Assembly: GCA_020850355.1 (NCBI GenBank)
Contig: JADZEX010000022.1
Span: 1 to 64,000, forward strand
Direction of reading: 5' to 3'
Source of the DNA: Fimbriimonadaceae bacterium
GTDB lineage: Bacteria > Armatimonadota > UBA10988
DNA: 64,000 nucleotides
In this document: one piece after another, positions 44,343 to 52,232 of the stretch
Position numbering within the stretch: the stretch's first letter is position 1
Layout of the letters: each line of letters starts with the position of its first letter
Notes under the pieces: model-generated
What the model saw: only the letters and a program-made list of their open reading frames with translations
Database searches by the model: none
Told to the model about the DNA's origin: nothing
Position numbers and translations under genes: made by a program

Positions 44343-44720
44343 CTAGTACTTGGCGGAGCTGCAACTGCCGCAGGCACTGCCCTCACCCGTGCCGTCGGCA
44401 GCCTGGAAGCTGTGCCCGCAGCCACAGGTGCTGGCGGCGTTGGGATTGTTGACCTTGAAGCCGCCGCCCATCAGGGTGTCGACAAAGTCGATCTCAGAGC
44501 CGTCGAGGTATTGGATCGACTGCGGATCGACCAGCACCGTGACGCCGTGGGACTCGAACTTGAGGTCTTCGGCTTCGGGAGAGTTGTCGAGCGCCATGCC
44601 GTACTGGTAGCCGCTGCAGCCGCCGCCAGCAATCCAGATGCGCAGCCCGTGGTCAAGCTTCTCCTGCTTTTCGAGCAGCCCGGTCACTTCCTGCGCCGCG
44701 CGTTCGGTCAACGTCACCAT
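44343..44720 (-). CDS. A-type iron-sulfur carrier (IscA/ErpA/HesB family)
   Basis: 125 residues from ATG 44720; GTG 44723 is equally well placed after GAGGAG. The three cluster-binding cysteines of the family are present: C35 in GGGCSG and C99-x-C101 in CGCGHSF. It delivers Fe-S clusters to target enzymes. An unusual C-terminal tail adds C117 and C120 (ACGSCSSAKY) beyond the normal family end, giving a possible extra metal site. The sigma factor gene lies 43 bases away on the same strand, upstream. No other isc or suf gene is in the window. Confidence 0.92.
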   Translation of the reverse strand: MVTLTERAAQEVTGLLEKQEKLDHGLRIWIAGGGCSGYQYGMALDNSPEAEDLKFESHGVTVLVDPQSIQYLDGSEIDFVDTLMGGGFKVNNPNAASTCGCGHSFQAADGTGEGSACGSCSSAKY

Positions 44721-44763
44721 CACCCGGTTTCTCCTCACGCCGCCCGACGGCGGGGTGTTGTCC

Positions 44764-45690
44764 TCAGGCCACCGCCCAAGCCGCGGCGACCCGTTGCCTG
44801 GCCGGCCCGCCGTTGCGCAGTTTGTGCAACGCGGCGGTCTCGATCTCCTTGATGCGCTGCCGCGTCAGGTCGAAGTGGCGCCCGATCTCGTCGAGCGTCC
44901 GCTCCTGGCCATCTTCCAGCCCGAACCGCAGCCGCAGCACCAACTGCTCGCGTTCGGTGAGGCGCGCCATCGCCGTGCTCAGTTGGCTGCGCAGGCATGA
45001 CAGCAACGCTTCGCTGGCCGGCGACTCCTGGTCGTGGTCGGCGACCATTTCCAGCATCACCGTGTCGCCCTCCTCGCCGATCGGCTCGTCGAGGCTGAGC
45101 CAGTCCTGCGTCAGCCGGGTCAGCTCTTCGACCCGTTCGGTCTCCAGGTTCAGCTTCTGCCCCAGCTCTTCGGCGGTGGGCCGGCGGTGCAGCTCGTGGG
45201 TCAGCTCTTCGTTGGCCCGCCAGAGCCGCTTGGCCGCATTCGCGACGCGCTGCGGCACATGCACCAGCGGTCGCAGGTTCTGGATCGCCTGCAGCACATG
45301 CGCCCGAATCCAGATCGTCGCCACCGTGCTGAAGCGGCAGTTGCGGCGGTAATCGAACTTGTCGGCCGCTTGGATCAGACCCAGGAAGCCCTCCTGAATC
45401 AGGTCCTCCAGCGGCACGCCGCTATAGCGGTACTTGTTCACGACACTGAAGACCAGGCGGTGGTTGGCGTCGATCAGCGTCTGCCGCGCCACCTTGTCGC
45501 CGCGCTCGATGCGCTTCGCGAGCACGATCTCTTCTTCACGCGTCAGCAGCCGGCGCGGCTGTGACGAGCCGAGCACCTCCATCGAGTCGTCGTCGAAGAC
45601 ATCGCTCGACTCGAGGGTGTCGGTCTCTTCGCGTTCCTGGTCGTACATCTCGTCGGCGAGGCTAGCGTCCCATGCCATCAGTTCTCGCAT
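44764..45690 (-). CDS. Sigma-70 family RNA polymerase sigma factor (RpoD/RpoS-like)
   Basis: 308 residues. Region 1.2 (LLTREEEIVLAKRIERGD), region 2 (LIDANHRLVFSVVNKY, LEDLIQEGFLGLIQAADKFDYRR, CRFSTVATIWIRAHVLQAI), region 3 (RRPTAEELGQKLNLE) and region 4 (LTEREQLVLRLRFGLEDG, then the TLDEIGRHFDLTRQRIKEIE helix-turn-helix) are in order. Region 1.1 is absent and an acidic N-terminus replaces it. Changes at usually invariant positions (ATIWIRAHV for ATWWIRQAI; TRQRIKEIE for SREGIRQIE) suggest a group 2 alternative sigma rather than the primary factor. It may direct general stress or stationary-phase genes; targets are unknown. Confidence 0.93.
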   Translation of the reverse strand: MRELMAWDASLADEMYDQEREETDTLESSDVFDDDSMEVLGSSQPRRLLTREEEIVLAKRIERGDKVARQTLIDANHRLVFSVVNKYRYSGVPLEDLIQEGFLGLIQAADKFDYRRNCRFSTVATIWIRAHVLQAIQNLRPLVHVPQRVANAAKRLWRANEELTHELHRRPTAEELGQKLNLETERVEELTRLTQDWLSLDEPIGEEGDTVMLEMVADHDQESPASEALLSCLRSQLSTAMARLTEREQLVLRLRFGLEDGQERTLDEIGRHFDLTRQRIKEIETAALHKLRNGGPARQRVAAAWAVA

Positions 45691-45740
45691 CGCCGGGGCT
45701 CTCTTTCGCTGGTCGCCTATCTCTCTGGGAGGATCGTCTG

Positions 45741-45832
45741 TATTGTACCCGAATCGGTCCAGTTCGTTGCAGGTCGCGGATCCCTCCTCGGCCCGCCAGC
45801 TCGCTGGTCCGGGAGATACTTAACTCGGTTAA
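45741..45832. promoter_or_regulatory. Divergent regulatory spacer of the sigma factor gene
   Basis: The 197-base spacer 45691-45887 contains an AT-richer core. On the minus strand TACAAT at 45746-45741 is a plausible -10 box for the sigma gene, about 50 bases before its start, but only a weak -35 precedes it. A second minus-strand TACAAT is at 45840-45835. TTAAC-TCG-GTTAA at 45820-45832 is a perfect inverted repeat that could be an operator for either direction. Confidence 0.4.
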
Positions 45833-45887
45833 CGATTGTAGCTGATCCCGAGTTCCCGGAGTCTTGAGTCTCTGTTAAAGCGGTGCG

Positions 45888-46868
45888 ATGGGAGTCGACG
45901 CGGTCCGGCCGCTGCAACTGGGGTCGCTGCTGGCGCAGCCCGCCAGCGTGACGCGGGGCTGGTTGGCGGTCGGCGAAGACTGGCGGCGGCAGGAGCAGGC
46001 CGTGCCGGTGTCGGTGGTCTACGGCGCCGCGCCGGGGCCGACGCTCTACCTGCAGGCGCTCAGCGACGGCAACGAGCTGAACGGTCTGGCCGTCTGCCGT
46101 CGCGTGCTGGCGGCCCTCGACCCGGGGGCGCTGCGGGGCGCGCTGGTCGTCGTGCTGGTGGCCAACCCCGGCGCCTTCGCCGCTGGCGTGGCCGCCGATC
46201 CGCGCGATGAGCGCAAGCTCAACCGCTGCTTCCCCGGCCGCCTCGATGGCAGCAGCAGCGAGCGCCTGGCCTACCATTTGTTTCACGATCTGGTCCGACA
46301 TTGCGACCTGGCGATTGACCTGCATCAGAACGGTTCGACGCCGATGGTGCCTGAGGTGCGGGTCCGCACCGGGCGGCAGGGGCCGCGTCACGCGGAGTGC
46401 CTGGAGCTGGCGCTGGCCTTCGGGCTGCCGCAGATTCTGGACCAGCAGGGCCCCGCGGGGCAACTCGCCCGCTGCGCCCCGGCGCGGGGCATCCCGACGA
46501 TCGACCCCGAGCTGGGGGGCAACAGCGGGATCGACCCGCGCTGTGTCGATCTCGGGGTGCAGGGCGTCTGGAACGTCCTGGTGCATTACGGCCTGCTCAG
46601 CGGCCGACCGGTGTTGCCCGACCGCACCTTCATCGCCCGCCGGCTGCTGCCGTTGCTGGCCAGCGCTGGCGGCATCGTCGAGTTCGAGCGCGAACTCGGC
46701 GGGCGGGTCGTCGCGGGGGAGCTGGTGGCCACCGTGACCGACATCTTCGGGACGCAGCCGACGCCGATCCACGCCCCGGCCGATGGGCTGCTTTGGATGC
46801 AGCGGGAGCAGCCGCTGGTGGCGCGGGGCGACACCGTCGGAGCGTTGGGGATCGAAGACGACGACTGA
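45888..46868 (+). CDS. Succinylglutamate desuccinylase / aspartoacylase-like protein
   Basis: 326 residues of the M14-like AstE/AspA zinc-hydrolase fold. QALSDGNELNG contains the family G-x-E element (G61-N-E63), and D144-L-H146 supplies the second histidine ligand. ERKLNRCFPG matches the R-x-L-N-R-x-F-P-G substrate loop. Position 60 is Asp where the first zinc-binding histidine (HGxE) is normal, so metal binding may be altered. The C-terminal ~70 residues form the beta/lipoyl-like lobe. It is divergent from the sigma factor gene and ends directly against the convergent hydrolase gene, with no spacer. Substrate unknown. Confidence 0.82.
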   Translation: MGVDAVRPLQLGSLLAQPASVTRGWLAVGEDWRRQEQAVPVSVVYGAAPGPTLYLQALSDGNELNGLAVCRRVLAALDPGALRGALVVVLVANPGAFAAGVAADPRDERKLNRCFPGRLDGSSSERLAYHLFHDLVRHCDLAIDLHQNGSTPMVPEVRVRTGRQGPRHAECLELALAFGLPQILDQQGPAGQLARCAPARGIPTIDPELGGNSGIDPRCVDLGVQGVWNVLVHYGLLSGRPVLPDRTFIARRLLPLLASAGGIVEFERELGGRVVAGELVATVTDIFGTQPTPIHAPADGLLWMQREQPLVARGDTVGALGIEDDD

Positions 46869-47843
46869 TCAGCCCGCCGGTGCTGTCGCCGGCTCGGCGC
46901 GCAGCCAGCGGTTGAACCACTGCAGCACCTGCCGGCTGATCTGCTGCCGGACCTCGGGCGGCGCCCCGCCGAAACCATGGTCGGCGTCGGCCACGCGGTT
47001 GTACTCGTGGGTCACCCCCGCCGCCTGCAACGCCGCGACGAACAGGTCGCTCTGCCCCACCGGCACGGTGCGGTCGTTGCTGCCGTGCTGCAGCAGCACC
47101 GGCGGGTCGCTGGGGTCGAGGTAGGTCAGCGGGTTGGCCGCCTTCACCAACTCCGGGATCTCGGCCAGCGGCCGGCCGCCCAGCAACATGGCTTCGGGCG
47201 AGTTGGCCGCGCCGTGGTCGAACGCGCCTGGCGCGCCGATCATCTGCATGAAATCGGTCGGGCCGAACTGGTCGACCACACAGGTCACCGCCGAGGAGTG
47301 GCCGGGGTTGCCGCTCTCGCCCTCCAGCTCGGGCACGTTCCCAGTGGTGCCGACCATCGCCGCCAGGTGCCCGCCGGCCGAACTGCCCCAGACGCCGATA
47401 CGGTTCGGATCGAGCTGGTACTGCGCGGCCTTGGCCCGGATCCAGCGCACCGCCGCCTTGCAGTCGTGAATCTGCGCCGGCCAGATCGCCTCGCCGCTGA
47501 GGCGGTACTCGATGTTGACGCAGAAGAAGCCCTGGGCGGCCAGCGGGTAGTTGGTCGGCGTGTCGTAGGTGCCGGCGCGAAAGGCTCCGCCGTGGATGAA
47601 GATCACCACCGGCAGCAGCCCGGCGGGCTGCGGATCCGGCCGCTCGATGTTCAGCCGCAGCTCGCGGTCGCCGACCTTGCCAAAGACGACGTGCTTGACC
47701 TGCGCGACGCCCGGGGGCAGCGGCCGTGGCGGGGCCGCCTGTCCCGGTCTGGGGCCTGGCCCGCCGCCTTGCTGGGCCGCTAGCGGCCAGGCCAGCGCAG
47801 CCAGGCACGTCGTGACGACGATGGCAGTCTTGGTGGGGTACAT
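46869..47843 (-). CDS. Secreted alpha/beta hydrolase, esterase/lipase type
   Basis: 324 residues with a signal peptide (residues 1-~23, ending PLAAQ). The oxyanion motif H-G-G reads VVIFIHGGAFRAGTY, the nucleophile elbow is GSSAGGHLAAM, the acid lies in HGSNDRTVP and the histidine in ADADHGFGG, a full BD-FAE/esterase_lipase set. Such enzymes often deacetylate or cleave feruloyl-type esters on polysaccharides, which suits the glycan-degrading genes elsewhere. It is the last gene in the minus-strand run starting near 49087 and ends exactly at the stop of the convergent AstE-like gene. Confidence 0.9.
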   Translation of the reverse strand: MYPTKTAIVVTTCLAALAWPLAAQQGGGPGPRPGQAAPPRPLPPGVAQVKHVVFGKVGDRELRLNIERPDPQPAGLLPVVIFIHGGAFRAGTYDTPTNYPLAAQGFFCVNIEYRLSGEAIWPAQIHDCKAAVRWIRAKAAQYQLDPNRIGVWGSSAGGHLAAMVGTTGNVPELEGESGNPGHSSAVTCVVDQFGPTDFMQMIGAPGAFDHGAANSPEAMLLGGRPLAEIPELVKAANPLTYLDPSDPPVLLQHGSNDRTVPVGQSDLFVAALQAAGVTHEYNRVADADHGFGGAPPEVRQQISRQVLQWFNRWLRAEPATAPAG

Positions 47844-47862
47844 CAGCCGACTCCCTGGGTGC

Positions 47863-48390
47863 TCAGACGACGTCGCCGAACTCGCGTTCAGCGGCGGTGT
47901 TACAGCGCCGCATCAACCAGGCGTCCTCGCCGCTGAGGTAGTAGGCGGCCAGCCGATCGCGCCGTTCGAAACCGGCTTCCTGGTAGAGCTGCTCGGCGCC
48001 GTGGTTGCTGACCGCCACCTGCAGCCAGGTCTCGGCCAGACCCTGCCGCCCGGCCCAGGCCAGGGCCGCCTGCAGCAGCGCTCGCCCGAGCCCCTGCCGG
48101 CGGTCCGGCGGGCGGACGCCCAACGAGATGATCTCGGCGACGGCCTCCGGCGGGGCCAGCGTGACCGAGGTGTCGACGATGCAGTACCCCCGCAAGTCGC
48201 CCGGCGTCCCGCTGACCAGCAGCACCGCGCGCGGGTTGCAGAGGTAGCCGAGGAACCGGCCCAGGCCGTACGACTGCTGCGGGAAGCAGACCCGGTGCAG
48301 CCGGTAGAGGGCCCAGACTTCCCACCAGAGGGCGGGCCGGACCAACGGCCGGTCGGCGGGGCGCAGTGTCACCGTGCGTTCGGCAGCCAC
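47863..48390 (-). CDS. GNAT-family N-acetyltransferase
   Basis: 175 residues. The acetyl-CoA loop motif RRQGLGRALL (V-x-x-x-x-R-x-x-G-x-G/A) is preceded by the AEIISLGVRPPD strand, and VSNHGAEQLYQEAGFERRDR is the classical C-terminal GNAT segment, as in RimI-type enzymes. The likely start is GTG 48390, one base after the stop of the OmpR regulator upstream, so the two are translationally coupled. Substrate may be a protein N-terminus or a small amine. The 19 bases to the hydrolase gene leave little room for a separate promoter. Confidence 0.85.
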   Translation of the reverse strand: MAAERTVTLRPADRPLVRPALWWEVWALYRLHRVCFPQQSYGLGRFLGYLCNPRAVLLVSGTPGDLRGYCIVDTSVTLAPPEAVAEIISLGVRPPDRRQGLGRALLQAALAWAGRQGLAETWLQVAVSNHGAEQLYQEAGFERRDRLAAYYLSGEDAWLMRRCNTAAEREFGDVV

Positions 48391-48391
48391 G

Positions 48392-49087
48392 TCAGGCCGG
48401 CACCAGCTTGTAGCCCACCGAATGCACCGTTTGCAGCCGTCGCGGTCGTTTCGGGTCGTCCTCAATCTTCAGCCGCAGCCGGCGCACATGGACATCGATC
48501 CCGCGCGGCTGAATGAACTCCTTCTCGCCCCACACGACATCCAGCAACTGCTCCCTCGTGAGCACCCGGCCGGGCCGTTGCGCCAGGGTGTAGAGCAGCT
48601 CGAACTCCAGCCGTGTGCAGTCGATCACCTTGCCCTTGAGGGTCACCTGGTAGGCCCCCGGGTCGAGCACCAGGTCGCCCACGGCCAGTCGCGGTCCGGC
48701 CGAGACCGACTGGCTGGCGAAGCGCGCCCGGCGGAGCTGGGCCCGGATCCGGGCGATCAGCTCACCGGGGCTGAAGGGCTTCTCAACGTAGTCGTCGGCG
48801 CCGGAGTTGAGCCCGACAATCTTGTCGACCTCGCCGGTGCGGGCAGTCAGCACGATGATTGGCACCTGGCTGAACTCGCGGGTGCGGCGACAGACCTCGA
48901 GGCCGTCCATGATCGGCAGCATCAGGTCGAGGATCACCAGGTCAAGGGTCTCTGCCTTGATGGTCGCCATCGCCTGCGCGCCGTCGGTCGCCTGCAAGAC
49001 GTCGTAGCCCTCCGCGCCGAGCATGATCTTCAGCATGTCGACGATGTCCGGGTTGTCCTCGACGACCAGGATCCGGCCTTCCGCCAT
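48392..49087 (-). CDS. OmpR-family response regulator
   Basis: 231 residues. The receiver domain has E10-D11, phospho-acceptor D54 (VILDLMLP) and a VEKPF lysine; the winged-helix domain has DCTRLEFELLYTLAQRPGRVLTREQLLDVVWG and RGIDVHVRRLRLKIE-RLQTVHSVGYKL. It is a DNA-binding transcription regulator of a two-component system. ATG 49087 follows AAAGGG at eight bases; a GTG nine bases upstream is too close to that site. No partner kinase is adjacent, so it is an orphan. It precedes the GNAT gene by one base and follows purM by 24. Confidence 0.95.
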   Translation of the reverse strand: MAEGRILVVEDNPDIVDMLKIMLGAEGYDVLQATDGAQAMATIKAETLDLVILDLMLPIMDGLEVCRRTREFSQVPIIVLTARTGEVDKIVGLNSGADDYVEKPFSPGELIARIRAQLRRARFASQSVSAGPRLAVGDLVLDPGAYQVTLKGKVIDCTRLEFELLYTLAQRPGRVLTREQLLDVVWGEKEFIQPRGIDVHVRRLRLKIEDDPKRPRRLQTVHSVGYKLVPA

Positions 49088-49111
49088 CGCAGCCACCCTT
49101 TCTACGACGTC

Positions 49112-50134
49112 CTACCCCCCGCTCTCAATCCGCACGCCCTCCCCGGGCACGATTTCACCGACCACGACTCCCGCGACCGCGGCGGCCGCGTCCGCGGCCG
49201 CGGCGGCCGGCACCACCAGCAGCATCCCGAGCCCGCGGTTGAAGGTGCGATCCATCTCGTCGTCGGCGACCGCGCCGATCCGCTGCAGCAATCCGAAGAT
49301 GGGCGGCTCGGTCCAGGTCGCCCGCCGTAGCAACGCCCCGCAGCCGGCCGGCAGCACCCGCGGCAGGTTGTCGAGCAACCCGCCCCCGGTGATGTGCGCC
49401 GCGGCCTTGACCCAGCCGCGCTCGCGCAGGATGCGCAACTCGGGCAGATAGCAGCGGTGTTCGGCCAGCAGCACCTCACCCAGCGGGCCGGCCAGCTCGG
49501 GCAGCACGCTGTCGAGGCGGTGGCCGGCCAGCTCGAACAGCAGCCGGCGCGCCAGCGAGTAGCCGTTGGTGTGCAACCCGCAGCTCGGCAGCCCGACCAC
49601 CGCGTCACCGACCTGGACCGTGGCGCCGGTCAGCACCGCGCTGCGTTCGACGACCCCGACGATGCAGCCGGCCAGATCGAAGTCACCCGGTTGGTAGAGC
49701 CCCGGCATCTCGGCCAACTCGCCACCGATCAGCGCACAGCCGGCGGCGCGGCAGCCCTCCGCGAGGCCGGCGATCACCTCGGCGGCGACCTCCGGGGCGA
49801 GCTTGCCGGTGGCGTAGTAATCCAGAAAGAAGAGCGGCTCGGCGCCCATCACGGCGATGTCGTTGAGGCAGTGGTTGACAAGGTCGCGACCGACCCCACG
49901 GTACTGCTGCGCGGCGATCGCGACGTACAGCTTGGTGCCGACGCCATCGATGCTGCTGACCAGCAACGGCTCGCGGTAGCGCCTCACATCAAGGGCCCAG
50001 AGCCCCCCGAAGCTCCCGACGTCGGTCGCCACTTCCGGCCGGTAGGTGCTGCGACAGGAGTCTTTGATCAGCGCGATGGCGCGATCCTGAGCGTCGATAT
50101 CGACTCCGGCAGCGGCGTAGGTGGCGCGGCTCAT
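49112..50134 (-). CDS. purM: Phosphoribosylformylglycinamidine cyclo-ligase
   Basis: 340 residues. PurM closes the imidazole ring of AIR in purine synthesis using ATP. The start TYAAAGVDIDAQDRAI is the family's YxxAGVD opening. VSSIDGVGTKLYVA holds the nucleotide-binding Asp, HCLNDIAVMGAEPLFFLDYYA and CALIGGELAEMPGLY are hallmarks, and SCGLHTNGYSLAR and ITGGGLLDNLPRVLP complete it. The GGELAEMP loop has Leu where most members have Thr. It is divergent from the metal-efflux operon and upstream of the OmpR regulator on the same strand. Confidence 0.97.
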   Translation of the reverse strand: MSRATYAAAGVDIDAQDRAIALIKDSCRSTYRPEVATDVGSFGGLWALDVRRYREPLLVSSIDGVGTKLYVAIAAQQYRGVGRDLVNHCLNDIAVMGAEPLFFLDYYATGKLAPEVAAEVIAGLAEGCRAAGCALIGGELAEMPGLYQPGDFDLAGCIVGVVERSAVLTGATVQVGDAVVGLPSCGLHTNGYSLARRLLFELAGHRLDSVLPELAGPLGEVLLAEHRCYLPELRILRERGWVKAAAHITGGGLLDNLPRVLPAGCGALLRRATWTEPPIFGLLQRIGAVADDEMDRTFNRGLGMLLVVPAAAAADAAAAVAGVVVGEIVPGEGVRIESGG

Positions 50135-50216
50135 CGGTTCCTCGAAGCCGAGTGTAGCTTGCCGGCAAGACGCCTGTCAAGCCACGCCGCGCCGGGCCGC
50201 GCCGCCGGCGACCGGT

Positions 50217-50248
50217 CACGGCGCGGGTGTGCCCGCACCCGCGCCGTG
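50217..50248. repeat. 13-base stem-loop in the purM / metal-efflux spacer
   Basis: CACGGCGCGGGTG (50217-50229) and CACCCGCGCCGTG (50236-50248) are exact complements with a six-base loop. The 273-base spacer 50135-50407 is divergent, so this cannot terminate a gene inside the window. Its CACGGC/GCCGTG arms recall the hairpins at 39754 and 44301. It may be a dispersed palindrome or a regulatory site for the metal operon. The rest of the spacer is GC-rich without a recognised gene. Confidence 0.6.
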
Positions 50249-50407
50249 GTCGGCCGGGCCGCCCGGCCGGCCGTTCGGTTGCGCCGCCGGCCGGCGGTCC
50301 GCTCTCTCAGACGCGCCGCGCAGGACCGCCGGCAACCCGTCCATCCGCCCGCTGCAGTCGCCACGCCGGCAGTTGACAACGGCCCGGCCGGACGCTAGAC
50401 TGTCGCC

Positions 50408-50788
50408 ATGGTGGGAAGTCGAGCGCTCCGATGGTGCCGCAGATTGGCCGTGCTGGCCGTCTGGCTGGTGCTGGCAGGCGGTCATCGTGACTGCCTCTGC
50501 ACCGTGCTGCCCGATCCCCACGGCCACCGCTGCTCGCCGCACGACCACCTCGACCACTGCCACGACCAGCCCTGCGAAGCCCACTGTGGCGAGACCTGCT
50601 GCCAGGCCCTGGTGCGCCCGGTCGCCGCGGCCGCCGACGTGCTGGCAGCCCTGCCGGAGCCGCCGGCCCTGGCGCTGCCGACCGTGGCCACGCCGCTGAC
50701 GGCTCCGGCCGCCACGGGCTGGCGCCACCGCGCAGGCGGCCGCCAGCGCCTGCGCGCCCCACCACACCCCACCACGCCCGACTGCTGA
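50408..50788 (+). CDS. Small exported Cys/His-rich protein of the metal-efflux operon
   Basis: 126 residues. A signal sequence (residues 1-~24, RRLAVLAVWLVLAGG) is followed within 50 residues by a dense cluster of potential metal ligands: CLC, HGHRCSPHDHLDHCHD, then C-E-A-H-C-G-E-T-C-C. The C-terminal ~60 residues are Ala/Pro-rich with no structure evident. No family was recognised. It is the first gene before the CzcCBA-like pump, about 100 bases upstream of the outer-membrane factor, so a periplasmic metal-binding or metal-sensing role is a reasonable inference. Its coding status is supported by the ATG, the signal peptide and the operon context, but not by homology. Confidence 0.68.
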   Translation: MVGSRALRWCRRLAVLAVWLVLAGGHRDCLCTVLPDPHGHRCSPHDHLDHCHDQPCEAHCGETCCQALVRPVAAAADVLAALPEPPALALPTVATPLTAPAATGWRHRAGGRQRLRAPPHPTTPDC

Positions 50789-50885
50789 CGCCGGCGACGC
50801 TGCCCCCCGCTCGGACCGCTGCGGCTCGAGCCCGACCCAGCAGCGCGGCTCGCCGGCCCGATCACCGTTGGTGGGGAGCCCCCGA

Positions 50886-52232
50886 ATGGTACGACCTCGG
50901 CCGGCGCACGCCCGCGCTTGCGCGGCTTCACAATCCTCTTGGTTCGGCTGGTTGGCCGGCTGCCTGGCGGCCGCCGCGGCCCTGGCGGCTGATGCGCCGG
51001 CCCCGCTGGCGGAGCCGGACGTGGTGCAGCGGGTCTGGGCCACCGACCCGCGGGTGACCGCCGCCGACCGCGCCGTGCTGGCCGCCCGTGCCGCGGCGCG
51101 GGCGGTCGGGGCCTGGAGCGGACCGACCTTGACGGTGGCGGCGCTCTACACCGACCTGCGCGGACCAGACTACGAGGCCGAGCTCGGCCAGAACCTGTTC
51201 GACCCGCTGCGCGGCGCCGCGGTGCAGTCGGCCCGGGCGGCGCTGGCCGTCGCCGCGGGTGAGCGCCAGTTGACGGCCTGGGAGGTCGGTTGGGAGGCCC
51301 GCGAGACGTTCGCCGCGGTGGTCGCGGCCGACCGCGTGACCGAGGTCTGGCGGGCCGACCTGGCGCTCCTGGAGGCGCTGCGCAACGCCGCCCAGCGGGC
51401 CCGCGACATCGGTGAACGCCCCGGCATCGATGTCCAGCGGGCCGAGTTGGAGGTCAGCCGCGGAGCCCTCGCCCTGGCCGCGCAACTGGCCGGCCGGCAG
51501 CAGGCGGCCGTCGCGCTGGCCACCTTGCTGGGCGAGCCCCCCGACGCCGCGCTGGTCTGCCGCGCCAGCTCCTGGCCGTCGGAGGTGCCGCCGGTCGACG
51601 CGCTGCTGCGCCGCCTGCCGGACCATCCGCGCCTGCGGCTGGCCCGCCTGCAGGTCGCGCTGGCCGGTCGGCTGGTCGGCGCCAGCCGAGCGCAGCAGTG
51701 GCCCAGTCTGGAGCTGTCCGGGTTCCGCGAAGACCAGGAGCACGGCCTGCGGCTGTCGCTCAGCCTGCCGCTGTCACCCGCGCGCACTGCGGCCGAGGTC
51801 CGCGCGGCGCAAGCCGCCGGGGCCGTCGCCGCGGCGCAACAGGAGGCCGCGGAGCGGGCGGCCCGCAACAGCTTGCACCGCGCCCGCCTGGCGCTGGTCG
51901 CCGCGCTGGCCCAGCAGCGTCAGCAGAGCGAGACCGTGTTGGCGCGCTCGCAACGGCTGCTGGAGCTGGCCCAAGTGGGTTACGAGTTGGGCCAGGCGAC
52001 GCTGCTCGAAGTGCTCGACGCGAAGCGCCTGCTGACCGCCGCCCGGCTGGAACAGGCCGAGCTGGCGACGGCCGTGGCGACCGGCTGGCTGACGCTGCAG
52101 GCCGCTGCTGGCGAGTCGCCGGCCAGCGTGACCCTCGCCGCGCCGCCGCCGAACATGCCACCGCCGGTCCTCGGTCCGCCGTTGCCGACCGCCACCGTGC
52201 TGCCGACCGCTGGTCTGGGAGCCGCCCGATGA
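50886..52232 (+). CDS. TolC/CzcC-type outer-membrane efflux factor
   Basis: 448 residues with an N-terminal signal (residues ~15-36). The body is two copies of the outer-membrane-efflux repeat of long amphipathic helices: RAALAVAAGERQLTAWEVGWEAR and QLLELAQVGYELGQATLLEVLDAKR-like segments are diagnostic of CzcC/CusC-type proteins (YxxGxxxLLEVLDA). It forms the trimeric channel that the pump exports through. ATG 50886 follows GGGGAG by six bases. The stop overlaps the adaptor start (ATGA). The operon order outer factor, adaptor, pump is that of czcCBA. Confidence 0.9.
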   Translation: MVRPRPAHARACAASQSSWFGWLAGCLAAAAALAADAPAPLAEPDVVQRVWATDPRVTAADRAVLAARAAARAVGAWSGPTLTVAALYTDLRGPDYEAELGQNLFDPLRGAAVQSARAALAVAAGERQLTAWEVGWEARETFAAVVAADRVTEVWRADLALLEALRNAAQRARDIGERPGIDVQRAELEVSRGALALAAQLAGRQQAAVALATLLGEPPDAALVCRASSWPSEVPPVDALLRRLPDHPRLRLARLQVALAGRLVGASRAQQWPSLELSGFREDQEHGLRLSLSLPLSPARTAAEVRAAQAAGAVAAAQQEAAERAARNSLHRARLALVAALAQQRQQSETVLARSQRLLELAQVGYELGQATLLEVLDAKRLLTAARLEQAELATAVATGWLTLQAAAGESPASVTLAAPPPNMPPPVLGPPLPTATVLPTAGLGAAR

